This document shows positions 1 through 6,033 of a stretch of DNA of 9,189 nucleotides, in pieces. The translations under genes were made by a program, and so were the position numbers. Numbering within the stretch: position 1 is the stretch's first letter; each line of letters begins with the position of its first letter. The stretch is from Stenotrophomonas_A sp035539015 (GTDB taxonomy: Bacteria > Pseudomonadota > Gammaproteobacteria > Xanthomonadales > Xanthomonadaceae). The DNA is taken from positions 1-9,189 of the forward strand of contig DATLJF010000085.1 in NCBI GenBank assembly GCA_035539015.1, written 5' to 3'. The notes under the pieces are model-generated. The model was not told where the DNA came from and did no database searches. It saw nothing but the letters and a program-made list of their open reading frames with translations.

Positions 1-446
1 GCGGCGCACTGCGCGCGCTGCTCAGCATCCTGCTGGAAACCGTGCTGGCTGCGTTGATGGCACCGGTGGTGATGTACCTGCAGTCCCGGGGCGTGGCCGA
101 AGTACTGGCCGGCAAGGATTCGGGCTGGGATGCGCAGCAGCGCGACGACGGCAAGATTTCCTGGGCCGCGCTGGTAAAGGGCTACGGCGGCCTGAGCGTG
201 TTCGGCGTGCTGGTCGGGGGGATGGCCTACTTCGTTTCGCCCGCGCTGGCGGCGTGGATGGCGCCGGTGGTAATCGGCATGGCGCTGGCCATTCCGGTGG
301 TCGGGCTGACCTCGTTGCGCCGCGCCGGCGAATGGCTGCAAAGCGTGGGCATCTTCTCCATCCCCGAAGAACGCAGCCCGCCCAGCGTGATGGTGCGCGC
401 GGCCGAACTGCGGCGGCTGGCCGCGCAGCCCGACACCACCGGCTGA
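1..446 (+). CDS. opgH: OpgH/MdoH glucan glucosyltransferase, C-terminal part
   Basis: This is the 3' end of the inner-membrane glucosyltransferase that polymerises the beta-glucan backbone of osmoregulated periplasmic glucans from UDP-glucose. The gene is cut by the window edge: the first full codon is at 3 and 147 codons are visible before TGA. The catalytic cytoplasmic domain lies outside. What is visible is the C-terminal membrane region: a hydrophobic stretch at visible residues 5-26, the segment GKDSGWDAQQRDDGKISW (37-54), two close membrane helices at about 62-80 and 84-104, and the cytoplasmic tail with IPEERSPP (120-127). From memory, E. coli MdoH has the same order, with a W-x-x-x-QRDD segment, two helices and an IPEE-x-x-PP tail, so family assignment is firm. 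The partner OpgG is not in the window. The next gene begins 51 bp downstream and probably has its own promoter. Confidence 0.93.
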   Translation, partial: GALRALLSILLETVLAALMAPVVMYLQSRGVAEVLAGKDSGWDAQQRDDGKISWAALVKGYGGLSVFGVLVGGMAYFVSPALAAWMAPVVIGMALAIPVVGLTSLRRAGEWLQSVGIFSIPEERSPPSVMVRAAELRRLAAQPDTTG

Positions 447-463
447 GCCCGGCGGCGCGCAGG

Positions 464-469
464 CATAAT
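464..469 (+). promoter_or_regulatory. Candidate -10 box (CATAAT) for the esterase gene
   Basis: CATAAT matches TATAAT at five of six positions and lies in the only AT-rich spot of the opgH-esterase gap. A transcript starting about seven bases later would carry a leader of about 22 bases with the ribosome-binding site GGAAG before the ATG at 498. I see no convincing -35 box, so this rests on the -10 alone. It also overlaps an upstream in-frame ATG at 468, which argues against 468 as the start codon. Confidence 0.4.
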
Positions 470-497
470 GCGGCTTTCGCCTTACGGAAGCCGCACG

Positions 498-1172
498 ATG
501 TCGTCAGCGCTGGACGGACTGGAGATCGAAACCGCCACCTCGCCACAGTGGAGCGTGGTCTGGCTGCATGGCCTGGGCGCCGATGGTCATGACTTCGCGC
601 CGATCGTACCCGAGCTGGTGCGCCCGCATTGGCCGGCGCTGCGTTTCGTCTTCCCGCATGCGCCGGTGCGACCGATCACCATCAACAACGGCGTGCGCAT
701 GCGCGGCTGGTACGACATCGCCAGTTTCGATTTCGCCGACCGCGCCGATCGCCAGGGCGTGCAGGAATCGGTGGCGCAGGTCGAGGCGTTGATCGAGCGC
801 GAAGCGGCGCGCGGCATCGGGCCGGAGCGCCTGCTGCTGGCCGGCTTCTCGCAGGGCGGCGCGGTGACCCTGGCTGCGGGCCTGCGCCGGCAGGTGCCGC
901 TAGCAGGCCTGATCGCCCTGTCCACCTACCTGCCGGACCTGGCGCACGCGGCCGAACACTTGGTGGCCGGCGCCCAACGCCAACCCGTGTTCATGGCCCA
1001 CGGCGCCAGCGACCCGGTGATCCCGCTGGTGCATGGCCGCAACAGCGCCGAGCAACTGCAACAGTTGGGATTTGAAGTGGATTGGCACCAGTACCCGATG
1101 GCGCACCAAGTCTGCGCCGAAGAAATCGCGGACCTGGCAGCGTGGATCGATCGCCGCTTCGCGGTGGCCTGA
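498..1172 (+). CDS. Alpha/beta-hydrolase carboxylesterase (phospholipase/carboxylesterase family)
   Basis: A cytoplasmic serine hydrolase of the small carboxylesterase/acyl-protein-thioesterase-like family (Abhydrolase_2), 224 residues, which is the usual size. It hydrolyses short-chain carboxylic esters; the natural substrate cannot be read from the sequence. The oxyanion-region motif HGLGADG is at 24-30, the nucleophile is Ser118 in GFSQGG (116-121), the acid is Asp172 in GASDPVIP, and the base is His203 in MAHQVC. All catalytic positions are intact. I chose ATG 498 because GGAAG lies seven bases upstream and because the in-frame ATG at 468 falls inside a likely -10 box; using 468 would add only ten residues. 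No signal peptide is visible. The stop is seven bases before the histidine kinase start, so the two are probably co-transcribed. Confidence 0.9.
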   Translation: MSSALDGLEIETATSPQWSVVWLHGLGADGHDFAPIVPELVRPHWPALRFVFPHAPVRPITINNGVRMRGWYDIASFDFADRADRQGVQESVAQVEALIEREAARGIGPERLLLAGFSQGGAVTLAAGLRRQVPLAGLIALSTYLPDLAHAAEHLVAGAQRQPVFMAHGASDPVIPLVHGRNSAEQLQQLGFEVDWHQYPMAHQVCAEEIADLAAWIDRRFAVA

Positions 1173-1179
1173 GCTTGCC

Positions 1180-2229
1180 ATGAGCGACCCGCGCCCTCCG
1201 CAGCCCTGGATGCCGGAACTGTGCCGGTTGCCGCGCGTCGGCGCGATGGTGGGGTTGGCCGAACTGGTCGTGGTGGTGGTGCTGCTGGTGCCGGACGCTT
1301 CGGCTCCGGCCACGCTCTCCGGTTTTCTCTCGGCGTCGGGCCTGGCGCTGTGGCTGGCGTTGGGCGTCACAGCGCTGCTGTGCGTACTGCGCGAGCCGCT
1401 GGCGCGCTTGCCGCCGCGCCTGGGCGCATGGGTGGCGGTCGCGGTCGCTGCGCTGGCTGCGTTATTGGGGACCGGCATCGTGCATGCGCTCTACGGGGTC
1501 ACCGGTAGCGGGCCGCCGGGGCAGGGGATCGGGTTCTGGCGTTTCAGCCTGGGCTGCGCAGCCACGGTGGCGCTGATCACCGCCCTGGCGTTGCGCTACT
1601 TCTACGTCAGCGACCGCTGGGCGGCGCAGATCCAGGCCAATGCCCGCGCCGAGGCAGACGCCTTGCAGGCGCGTATCCGCCCGCATTTCCTGTTCAACAG
1701 CATGAACCTCATCGCCAGCCTGCTGCGACGCGACCCGCTGGTGGCCGAACAGGCGGTGCTGGACCTGTCGGACCTGTTCCGCGCCGCATTGGGTGCCGGC
1801 GAAGGCGATTCGACCCTGCGCGGCGAGTGCGAGCTGGCCGAGCGCTATCTGGCGATCGAGTCGTTGCGCCTGGGCGAGCGCCTGGCCGTGCAATGGGAGC
1901 GGATCGAGCCATTGCCGTGGACGCTGCCCATGCCGCGCCTGTTCCTGCAGCCGCTGGTGGAAAACGCCGTGCTGCATGGCATCTCGCGCCTGCCGGCCGG
2001 CGGCGTGGTGACGCTGGCGCTGAGCCAGCAAGGCCAGGCCTTGCACATCCGTATCGTCAACCCGGCCCCGGACCCGGCCGTCGCCGCCGACCCCCTGGGC
2101 CGCGGCGCCGGCCATGCCCAGGCCAGCATCGCTCACCGCCTCGCCTACCGCTTCGGCCCGGCGGCGCGGATGACGGCTGGCTGGAGCGGCGGCTACTATG
2201 CATGCGAGATCGTCCTGCCGTTGAAATAG
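1180..2229 (+). CDS. algZ: LytS/AlgZ-type membrane sensor histidine kinase
   Basis: A 349-residue sensor kinase expected in the inner membrane. Four hydrophobic segments, at roughly 20-38, 52-70, 82-102 and 120-142, form the membrane sensor with no large periplasmic domain. They are followed by a short linker and the His_kinase domain of the LytS/YehU class. The phosphoacceptor is His169 in RPHFLFNSMN (167-176). The N-box is PLVENAVLHG with Asn262. The glycine-rich ATP-lid region (GRGAGHAQASIAHRL, 307-321) is degenerate compared with the usual GxGIGLxN pattern. The cognate LytTR regulator follows directly, as for P. aeruginosa AlgZ(FimS)/AlgR. The start at 1180 lies seven bases after the esterase stop and has only a weak ribosome-binding site, so translation may be coupled to the esterase; ATG 1210 is a poorer alternative. 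The signal sensed is unknown. Confidence 0.87.
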   Translation: MSDPRPPQPWMPELCRLPRVGAMVGLAELVVVVVLLVPDASAPATLSGFLSASGLALWLALGVTALLCVLREPLARLPPRLGAWVAVAVAALAALLGTGIVHALYGVTGSGPPGQGIGFWRFSLGCAATVALITALALRYFYVSDRWAAQIQANARAEADALQARIRPHFLFNSMNLIASLLRRDPLVAEQAVLDLSDLFRAALGAGEGDSTLRGECELAERYLAIESLRLGERLAVQWERIEPLPWTLPMPRLFLQPLVENAVLHGISRLPAGGVVTLALSQQGQALHIRIVNPAPDPAVAADPLGRGAGHAQASIAHRLAYRFGPAARMTAGWSGGYYACEIVLPLK

Positions 2230-2256
2230 CCGGACGCGCGCCACCGGCCCGTCCGG
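2230..2256 (+). other. 7-bp perfect inverted repeat after the kinase stop codon
   Basis: CCGGACG at 2230-2236 and CGTCCGG at 2250-2256 are exact reverse complements with a 13-base loop. The stem starts at the base after the TAG of the kinase gene and ends just before the purine-rich ribosome-binding site of the leader frame. There is no T run, so it is not a classical intrinsic terminator. It could stabilise mRNA ends, cause pausing, or hide nothing at all. A GC-rich 7-bp stem can occur by chance in this composition. Confidence 0.4.
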
Positions 2257-2276
2257 GTGGGGGAGAAGGGGGAAAC

Positions 2277-2321
2277 ATGCACAAGTCCACGCCATCGGCG
2301 GCCGCGGGGCCGTCGCCGTGA
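2277..2321 (+). CDS. Putative 14-residue leader peptide overlapping the algR start
   Basis: An ATG frame of 14 codons (MHKSTPSAAAGPSP) lies between the kinase and the response regulator. It is preceded by the most purine-rich stretch nearby (GGGGGAGAAGGGGG at 2259-2272) four to five bases from the ATG, a much better ribosome-binding site than that of algR. Its TGA (2319-2321) overlaps the algR GTG (2318-2320) as GTGA, the classic geometry of translational coupling. The peptide itself shows no known domain. The simplest role is to deliver ribosomes to the poorly initiated GTG; a stalling role for the Pro-Ser-Pro-stop end is only a guess. It could also be chance, since the frame is very short. 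Confidence 0.45.
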   Translation: MHKSTPSAAAGPSP

Positions 2322-3046
2322 AAGTCCTGATTGCCGACGACGAACCGCTGGCACGCGAGCGCCTGCGTGACCTGCTCGCCGCGCACGCGCGCGTGGAGCT
2401 GGTGGGCGAGGCCGAGAATGGTGAGCAGGCGCTGCAACTAGCCGCCGCCCGCCAGCCCGACGTGGTGCTGCTGGACATCGCCATGCCCGGCGTGGATGGC
2501 CTTGAAGCGGCCCGCCACCTGCGTGATTTTGCCCGGCGCCCGGCCGTGGTGTTCTGCACCGCCTACGACGAGCACGCGCTGTCGGCCTTCGACGCGGCTG
2601 CCATCGACTACCTGATGAAACCGGTGCGGCCCGAACGGCTGGCCGCGGCCCTGGAGCGCGCAGCCACCTTCATCGCCGGGCGCCTGCCGACGCCAGTCAG
2701 CGAACCGGCGCGCCGGCGCACTCATCTGTGTGCGCGCCTGCGTGGCAGCCTGCGGCTGATCCCGATAGAGGAGATCCACTATCTGCAGGCCGAGGAAAAG
2801 TACGTCATCGTCCACCACGCCCGTGGCGAAGACCTGATCGAGGAATCGCTGAAGTCGCTCGAGGAAGAATTCGCCGAGCGCCTGGTACGCATCCACCGCA
2901 ATTGCCTGGTGGCACGTGGCCAGCTGGCCGAGTTGCGCCGCGCCGGCGATGGCCAGGTGCATGCGGTACTGCGCGACGTGGCCCAGCCGCTGGAAGTAAG
3001 CCGCCGCTGCGTGGCGAACCTGCGCGGAGAGTTGCGCCAGGGTTGA
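2318..3046 (+). CDS. algR: LytTR-family response regulator AlgR
   Basis: A 242-residue cytoplasmic response regulator, the expected partner of the kinase just upstream. The N-terminal receiver domain (1-118) has the acidic pair Asp7-Asp8 in IADDEPLARERL, the phosphoacceptor Asp53 in LLDIAMPG, Thr81 and Lys101 in MKPVRP, so all receiver residues are present. The C-terminal LytTR DNA-binding domain covers about 134-238, with EEIHYLQAEEKYVIVH (151-166) and RIHRNCLVAR (191-200) as typical landmarks. Length and order match AlgR of Pseudomonas, which controls alginate, pili and other surface traits there; the targets here are unknown. GTG is the only plausible start: no ATG lies in frame upstream, and MKVLIADDE begins exactly where the family begins. 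The start overlaps the stop of a short leader frame. hemC follows ten bases after the stop. Confidence 0.92.
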   Translation: MKVLIADDEPLARERLRDLLAAHARVELVGEAENGEQALQLAAARQPDVVLLDIAMPGVDGLEAARHLRDFARRPAVVFCTAYDEHALSAFDAAAIDYLMKPVRPERLAAALERAATFIAGRLPTPVSEPARRRTHLCARLRGSLRLIPIEEIHYLQAEEKYVIVHHARGEDLIEESLKSLEEEFAERLVRIHRNCLVARGQLAELRRAGDGQVHAVLRDVAQPLEVSRRCVANLRGELRQG

Positions 3047-3050
3047 TAAT
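3045..3050 (+). promoter_or_regulatory. Candidate -10 box (GATAAT) placing hemC transcription at its ATG
   Basis: GATAAT matches TATAAT at five of six positions and overlaps the algR stop codon. Its last base is separated from the hemC ATG by six bases, so a transcript starting seven bases after the box would begin at the A of ATG, that is, leaderless. hemC lacks a well placed Shine-Dalgarno sequence, which fits. No clear -35 box is seen, and the sequence may instead be just the AT-rich junction of two co-transcribed genes. Confidence 0.4.
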
Positions 3051-3056
3051 TACGCA

Positions 3057-3977
3057 ATGAAGACCCTGCGCATCGCCACCCGCAAGAGCCCGCTCGCCCT
3101 GTGGCAGAGCGAACACGTCGCCGCCCGCCTGCACGCATTGCACCCACGCCTGGAAGTGCTGCTGGTGCCACTGAGCACGCGCGGCGACGAAGTGCTCGAC
3201 CGTTCGCTGGCGGCGATTGGCGGCAAGGGCCTGTTCCTGAAGGAACTCGAGCTGGCGATGCTGCGTGGCGAGGCCGATTGCGCGGTGCATTCGCTCAAGG
3301 ACGTACCGATGGAGCTGGATGCGCCGTTCGTGCTGCCGGCCATCCTCGAACGCGCCGATGCGGCCGATGCCCTGGTGTCGACGCACACCTCGCTGCAGGC
3401 GCTGCCGCTGGGCGCGCGCGTGGGCACCTCCTCGCTGCGCCGGCAGGCGCAGTTGCGCGCCCTGCGTCCAGATCTCGACCTGCGCGACCTGCGCGGCAAC
3501 GTCAACACGCGCCTGGCCAAGCTCGACCAGGGCGATTACGACGCCATCGTGTTGGCCTGCGCCGGGCTTGAGCGCCTCGGCCTGGGGACGCGCATTGCCG
3601 CACGCCTGGCTGCGCCACAGTGGCTGCCGGCACCGGCACAGGGGGCGATCGCCGTCGAATGCCGCGGCGACGACCCGCAGGTGCTGGAATTGCTCGGTAC
3701 GCTCGACCACCTGGCCACGCGCGAATGTGTTGAAGCCGAGCGGGCCATGAACCGGGCCTTGCATGGCAGCTGCCACGTGCCAGTGGCTGCATTCGCGCAA
3801 CAGCGCGCGGGCCAGTTGCATCTGCAGGCGCTCGTTGGCGACGCCGCCGACGGCCGCCTGGTGCGCGCCGAAGGCGAGGGTGCCGTGGCCGACCGCGAAA
3901 GGCTGGGCCGCGAGGTGGCGCGGCGGTTGCTGGACGCGGGCGGCGATCTATTGCTGGGCCCGTACGCGCGGGACTGA
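3057..3977 (+). CDS. hemC: Hydroxymethylbilane synthase (porphobilinogen deaminase)
   Basis: A 306-residue cytoplasmic enzyme that condenses four porphobilinogen molecules into hydroxymethylbilane in heme and sirohaem synthesis. Landmarks in order: RKSPLALWQ (9-17), GGKGLFLKELE (55-65), HSLKDVP (78-84) with catalytic Asp82, GTSSLRRQAQL (123-133), DLRGNVNTRL (144-153), LPAPAQGAIAVECR (190-203), and Cys239 in GSCHVPVAAF, which carries the dipyrromethane cofactor. Length and every key residue are normal. The start ten bases after algR reproduces the algR-hemC order known from Pseudomonas. hemD, which follows hemC there, is not downstream here; instead a convergent gene begins after an inverted repeat. 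Expression may come from read-through of the regulator genes, from a promoter at 3045, or both. Confidence 0.97.
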   Translation: MKTLRIATRKSPLALWQSEHVAARLHALHPRLEVLLVPLSTRGDEVLDRSLAAIGGKGLFLKELELAMLRGEADCAVHSLKDVPMELDAPFVLPAILERADAADALVSTHTSLQALPLGARVGTSSLRRQAQLRALRPDLDLRDLRGNVNTRLAKLDQGDYDAIVLACAGLERLGLGTRIAARLAAPQWLPAPAQGAIAVECRGDDPQVLELLGTLDHLATRECVEAERAMNRALHGSCHVPVAAFAQQRAGQLHLQALVGDAADGRLVRAEGEGAVADRERLGREVARRLLDAGGDLLLGPYARD

Positions 3978-3994
3978 GGTTCGCCGCTGTGCTC

Positions 3995-4058
3995 GTCGGG
4001 GCTGAAGCCCCTCCTACAATGACCGGAAGCCACTTGTAGGAGGGGCTTCAGCCCCGAC
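3995..4058. repeat. Pair of opposed GTAG-type REP elements (25-bp perfect inverted repeat)
   Basis: Bases 3995-4019 and 4034-4058 are exact reverse complements over 25 bp, separated by 14 bases. Each arm also holds its own small palindrome: GGGGC-TGAA-GCCCC at 3998-4011 and GGGGC-TTCA-GCCCC at 4042-4055. Read outward from the centre, the right arm begins TTGTAGGAGGGGCTTCAGCC, with the GTAG tetranucleotide before the hairpin. This is the layout of REP sequences mobilised by RAYT transposases and is common in Xanthomonas, Stenotrophomonas and Pseudomonas genomes. The pair starts 18 bp after the hemC stop and ends 6 bp before the stop of the convergent gene, so it fills nearly the whole gap. It may serve as a bidirectional transcription terminator or mRNA 3'-end stabiliser. 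No RAYT gene is in the window. Confidence 0.88.
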
Positions 4059-4064
4059 AGCCCG

Positions 4065-4874
4065 TCACTTGAAGGTATAGACCAGGTTGACCGTCGTCAG
4101 CGTGTCGGTCTTCTTGTTGTCGTCGCTGACATCGCTGTTGTGGCGCAACTGCCAGGCCGCCTTCAGCGCGAAGCGCTGGTTCATCGCTACCTGCAGGCCG
4201 AAATCGTTCTGCGCATAGGTGTTGTAGCTGCCCGATTCGACCAGCAACGTGTTCACCAGGTCGGTGTTGTCGGTGATGGTGTACTTCAAGTCGAACAGCC
4301 CGCGGCCGATCAAGCCGGTCTCGGTGCGGTCCTCCACCGAGTCGTGCGCGCGGCGCACGCCGGGGCCGATCTGCGCATCGAGATAGAAACGCTGCCAATC
4401 CAGCAGGCGGGTGCCGTAGCCGATGCCGAAGGTGGCCAGTCGGTCGTAGGTGGCAAAGTCGTCGGTTTCGTAGCGGCCGGTGGCGGTCAGCTGGCGGTGC
4501 TCGCCCAACTGCAAGGCACTGCCGGCGGCGGCGGTGTAGCGTTCGGCCGTGGTCTGGCGCTGGCGCGTGGTGCTGCCATCGTCGGCAGTGATGGTGTATT
4601 CGGCGCTGGAGCGCATGCCGAACAGGTCCAAAGAATGAATCCAGTCGCCATCGGTATAGCGCCCGCGCAGGCGGCCGTTGAAACTCTCGGTGGAACTGTT
4701 GCCGTGCGCCGAAGCAAAGCCGAATTCGCCGCTGGAACCGCTCCAGGGCGAAGGAATGACGACGGCGGCGGGATCGGTCGGGCCATTCGGGACGGCGGTG
4801 GAACCGGCCTGCGCGGCGGCGGCGCCGGAACAGGAAAGCAGAAAAACTGCGGACAACAAGGCACAGCGGGGCAT
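4065..4874 (-). CDS. DUF481 (YdiY-like) outer-membrane beta-barrel protein
   Basis: A 269-residue exported protein of the DUF481 family, related to E. coli YdiY; members are predicted outer-membrane barrels of unclear function, sometimes described as salt-induced. Residues 1-23 form a signal peptide (MPRCALLSAVFLLSCSGAAA, then AQA), with likely cleavage after AAAAQA. A linker leads to the hallmark start of the family, WSGSSGEFGFASAHGNSSTE (44-63). Alternating amphipathic strands rich in Tyr and Thr follow to the end, TVNLVYTFK, where a near-terminal Phe resembles the outer-membrane protein sorting signal. Cys15 in LLSC gives a weak lipobox-like look, but signal peptidase I processing is more likely. 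The start has a modest GAGAG seven bases upstream. The gene lies 94 bp downstream of the membrane-protein gene on the same strand; co-transcription is possible but not shown. Confidence 0.83.
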   Translation of the reverse strand: MPRCALLSAVFLLSCSGAAAAQAGSTAVPNGPTDPAAVVIPSPWSGSSGEFGFASAHGNSSTESFNGRLRGRYTDGDWIHSLDLFGMRSSAEYTITADDGSTTRQRQTTAERYTAAAGSALQLGEHRQLTATGRYETDDFATYDRLATFGIGYGTRLLDWQRFYLDAQIGPGVRRAHDSVEDRTETGLIGRGLFDLKYTITDNTDLVNTLLVESGSYNTYAQNDFGLQVAMNQRFALKAAWQLRHNSDVSDDNKKTDTLTTVNLVYTFK

Positions 4875-4968
4875 GGTCGGCTCTCGATCAGGCGGCCAAT
4901 AGGCACAATGGGAACGCTTTCATGATAACGGACGCTCCCTGCGCTGGTTCATAGGCAGGCGCCGCGCT

Positions 4969-5802
4969 TCATGCTCCGTTCTGCACCTCGGCCGTATCGC
5001 CGCGGCGCAAGCGTCCATCGACCAGCACCGCAGCGGCAATCCCCAACACCGCCAGGCACCACAGCGGCTTCTGCAGCGTCGGTTTCAGCGCCGGCACCAG
5101 CGTCAACAGCATTGGCAGCAGCAGCACGCCCAGCAGCAGCAACCAGCGCGGCCAATGCTGGTGCAGCGGCAACAGCAAGGCTCGGCCCGTGCTGGCCCAG
5201 CTCGCCATCAGCAGTGCGGCCGAGATCGCGCCCAGCAACACCAGCGTCGGCCCGCTGCCGCCGGCCATCTGCCCCGGCCACAGCCAGACCATGAAAGCGA
5301 AGAACAGCACGGCGCCGGCGAGTAATGCCAGGGCCGATTGCGCCGGCGGCAGCCACGGCGACGCCGCCGGCTCCAGCGCCTGGGTGCCCAGCACGACCGC
5401 CGCCAACGCGCCCATGCAGGCGATGGCACCGGCGATGGCGATCAGCCCGGGCGAATGCGCGGGCACGTGCAGCAGCAGCAATAGCGCCGCAGTGGCCAGG
5501 AGCACCAGGCCCAGCGCCGCCAGCGCGCGCGGCCGCCAGCGCCGTTGTTCGGTATCGGCCGGCTGTGGCCACAGCGCCCAGCCCCAGCACAGCGCCAGCG
5601 CGAAGCCGGCGCCCAGCGTGCGGTCCTGGAACGGTCGCAAGTTGACGAAGGCATCGCCACGGCCTTGCAGCAGCGCCGTGCTGACGCAGGCCCACACCAA
5701 CATGCCCAGGCCAAGCAGCCCAAGCGTCCGGGCCAGGCCCGCCGGCAGCCAAGCGTGGGCGGGCTTCAGCACGGCCGTGTCTGCGTGCAGGCGCAAGGGC
5801 AT
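4969..5802 (-). CDS. Unrecognised polytopic membrane protein, about eight helices
   Basis: I do not recognise this 277-residue protein. It is extremely rich in Leu and Ala, with hydrophobic segments at about 24-44, 62-78, 91-112, 117-140, 155-176, 184-203, 218-238 and 246-262, so eight inner-membrane helices are likely. Short hydrophilic ends (MPLRLHADTAVLKPAHAW; GRLRRGDTAEVQNGA) flank them. Helical cores carry several Trp residues (W37, W73, W75, W78, W173, W175), and the 117-140 segment is Gly/Ala-rich (IAIAGAIACMGALAAVVLG). The size and helix number would suit a DmsC-like reductase anchor, but no signature supports this and no catalytic partner is adjacent. ATG 5802 is the only ATG near the frame start; GGGGA abuts it directly, which is too close to be a good ribosome-binding site, so the start is uncertain. 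The gene is transcribed divergently from the WYL regulator and lies upstream of the DUF481 gene. Confidence 0.72.
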   Translation of the reverse strand: MPLRLHADTAVLKPAHAWLPAGLARTLGLLGLGMLVWACVSTALLQGRGDAFVNLRPFQDRTLGAGFALALCWGWALWPQPADTEQRRWRPRALAALGLVLLATAALLLLLHVPAHSPGLIAIAGAIACMGALAAVVLGTQALEPAASPWLPPAQSALALLAGAVLFFAFMVWLWPGQMAGGSGPTLVLLGAISAALLMASWASTGRALLLPLHQHWPRWLLLLGVLLLPMLLTLVPALKPTLQKPLWCLAVLGIAAAVLVDGRLRRGDTAEVQNGA

Positions 5803-6033
5803 TCCCCAAGCGGCCGCAGCCGCGGAATTCGATTGAACACGGCATCTCCCCGATGCTTTGGTTGTGTGGATCCCCGGGGCCGATTCTGCCACCGCGCCGG
5901 CGCCGGCGTCGCGCCGCCCGTCGCAAAGCGTGACCGCTGGCCCAGCCGCCTCCGCCGGCGAGATGGGAGCGGCGTCACGCTGGCTTTGCCGACCGCCGCG
6001 CGCGCCAGGCCGCGAGTCGGACATAATCGGCGC
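5803..6033. other. Divergent intergenic region with clustered restriction-type palindromes
   Basis: This 231-bp gap separates the membrane-protein gene from the WYL regulator. Its left part (about 5826-5871) is the least GC-rich stretch and would be the natural place for the minus-strand promoter, but I see only weak boxes (TTCAAT on the minus strand at 5832-5837, without a matching -35). Five palindromic sites sit between 5810 and 5878: GCGGCCGC, CCGCGG, GAATTC, GGATCC and CCCGGG. A 14-bp GC palindrome CGCCGGCGCCGGCG lies at 5895-5908. The right end holds the -10 box of the WYL gene. No gene is supported here. Confidence 0.5.
6022..6027 (+). promoter_or_regulatory. Candidate -10 box (CATAAT) of a leaderless WYL-regulator transcript
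   Basis: CATAAT matches five of six consensus positions. Six bases (CGGCGC) separate it from the ATG at 6034, so the expected transcription start is the A of the start codon. There is no Shine-Dalgarno sequence in front of the ATG, in agreement with a leaderless message. The spacing is identical to that in front of hemC. No good -35 box is found at 16-18 bases. Confidence 0.5.

Noticed and set aside
468..497. Earlier ATG at 468 as esterase start
   Set aside because: The ATG overlaps the likely -10 box CATAAT, has no ribosome-binding site, and adds ten residues that do not look like the family N-terminus; ATG 498 has GGAAG at good spacing.
2805..3821. A 338-codon minus-strand frame across algR and hemC
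   Set aside because: It spans two clearly recognised plus-strand genes and has no recognisable protein features; it is a composition shadow.
4847..4874. Possible lipoprotein signal (LLSC) in the DUF481 protein
   Set aside because: The residue before Ser-Cys is Leu, which fits the lipobox poorly. A long Ala-rich stretch with a normal signal peptidase I site follows, and DUF481 proteins are expected to be beta-barrels.
4140..4925. A 261-codon plus-strand frame opposite the DUF481 gene
   Set aside because: The minus-strand product has a signal peptide and the DUF481 opening motif, whereas the plus-strand product has low-complexity Gly/Ala/Arg content and no start signal.
5895..5908. 14-bp GC palindrome CGCCGGCGCCGGCG as an operator or replication signal
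   Set aside because: Overlapping CGCCGGCG units arise readily in DNA of this composition and nothing nearby supports a specific role.
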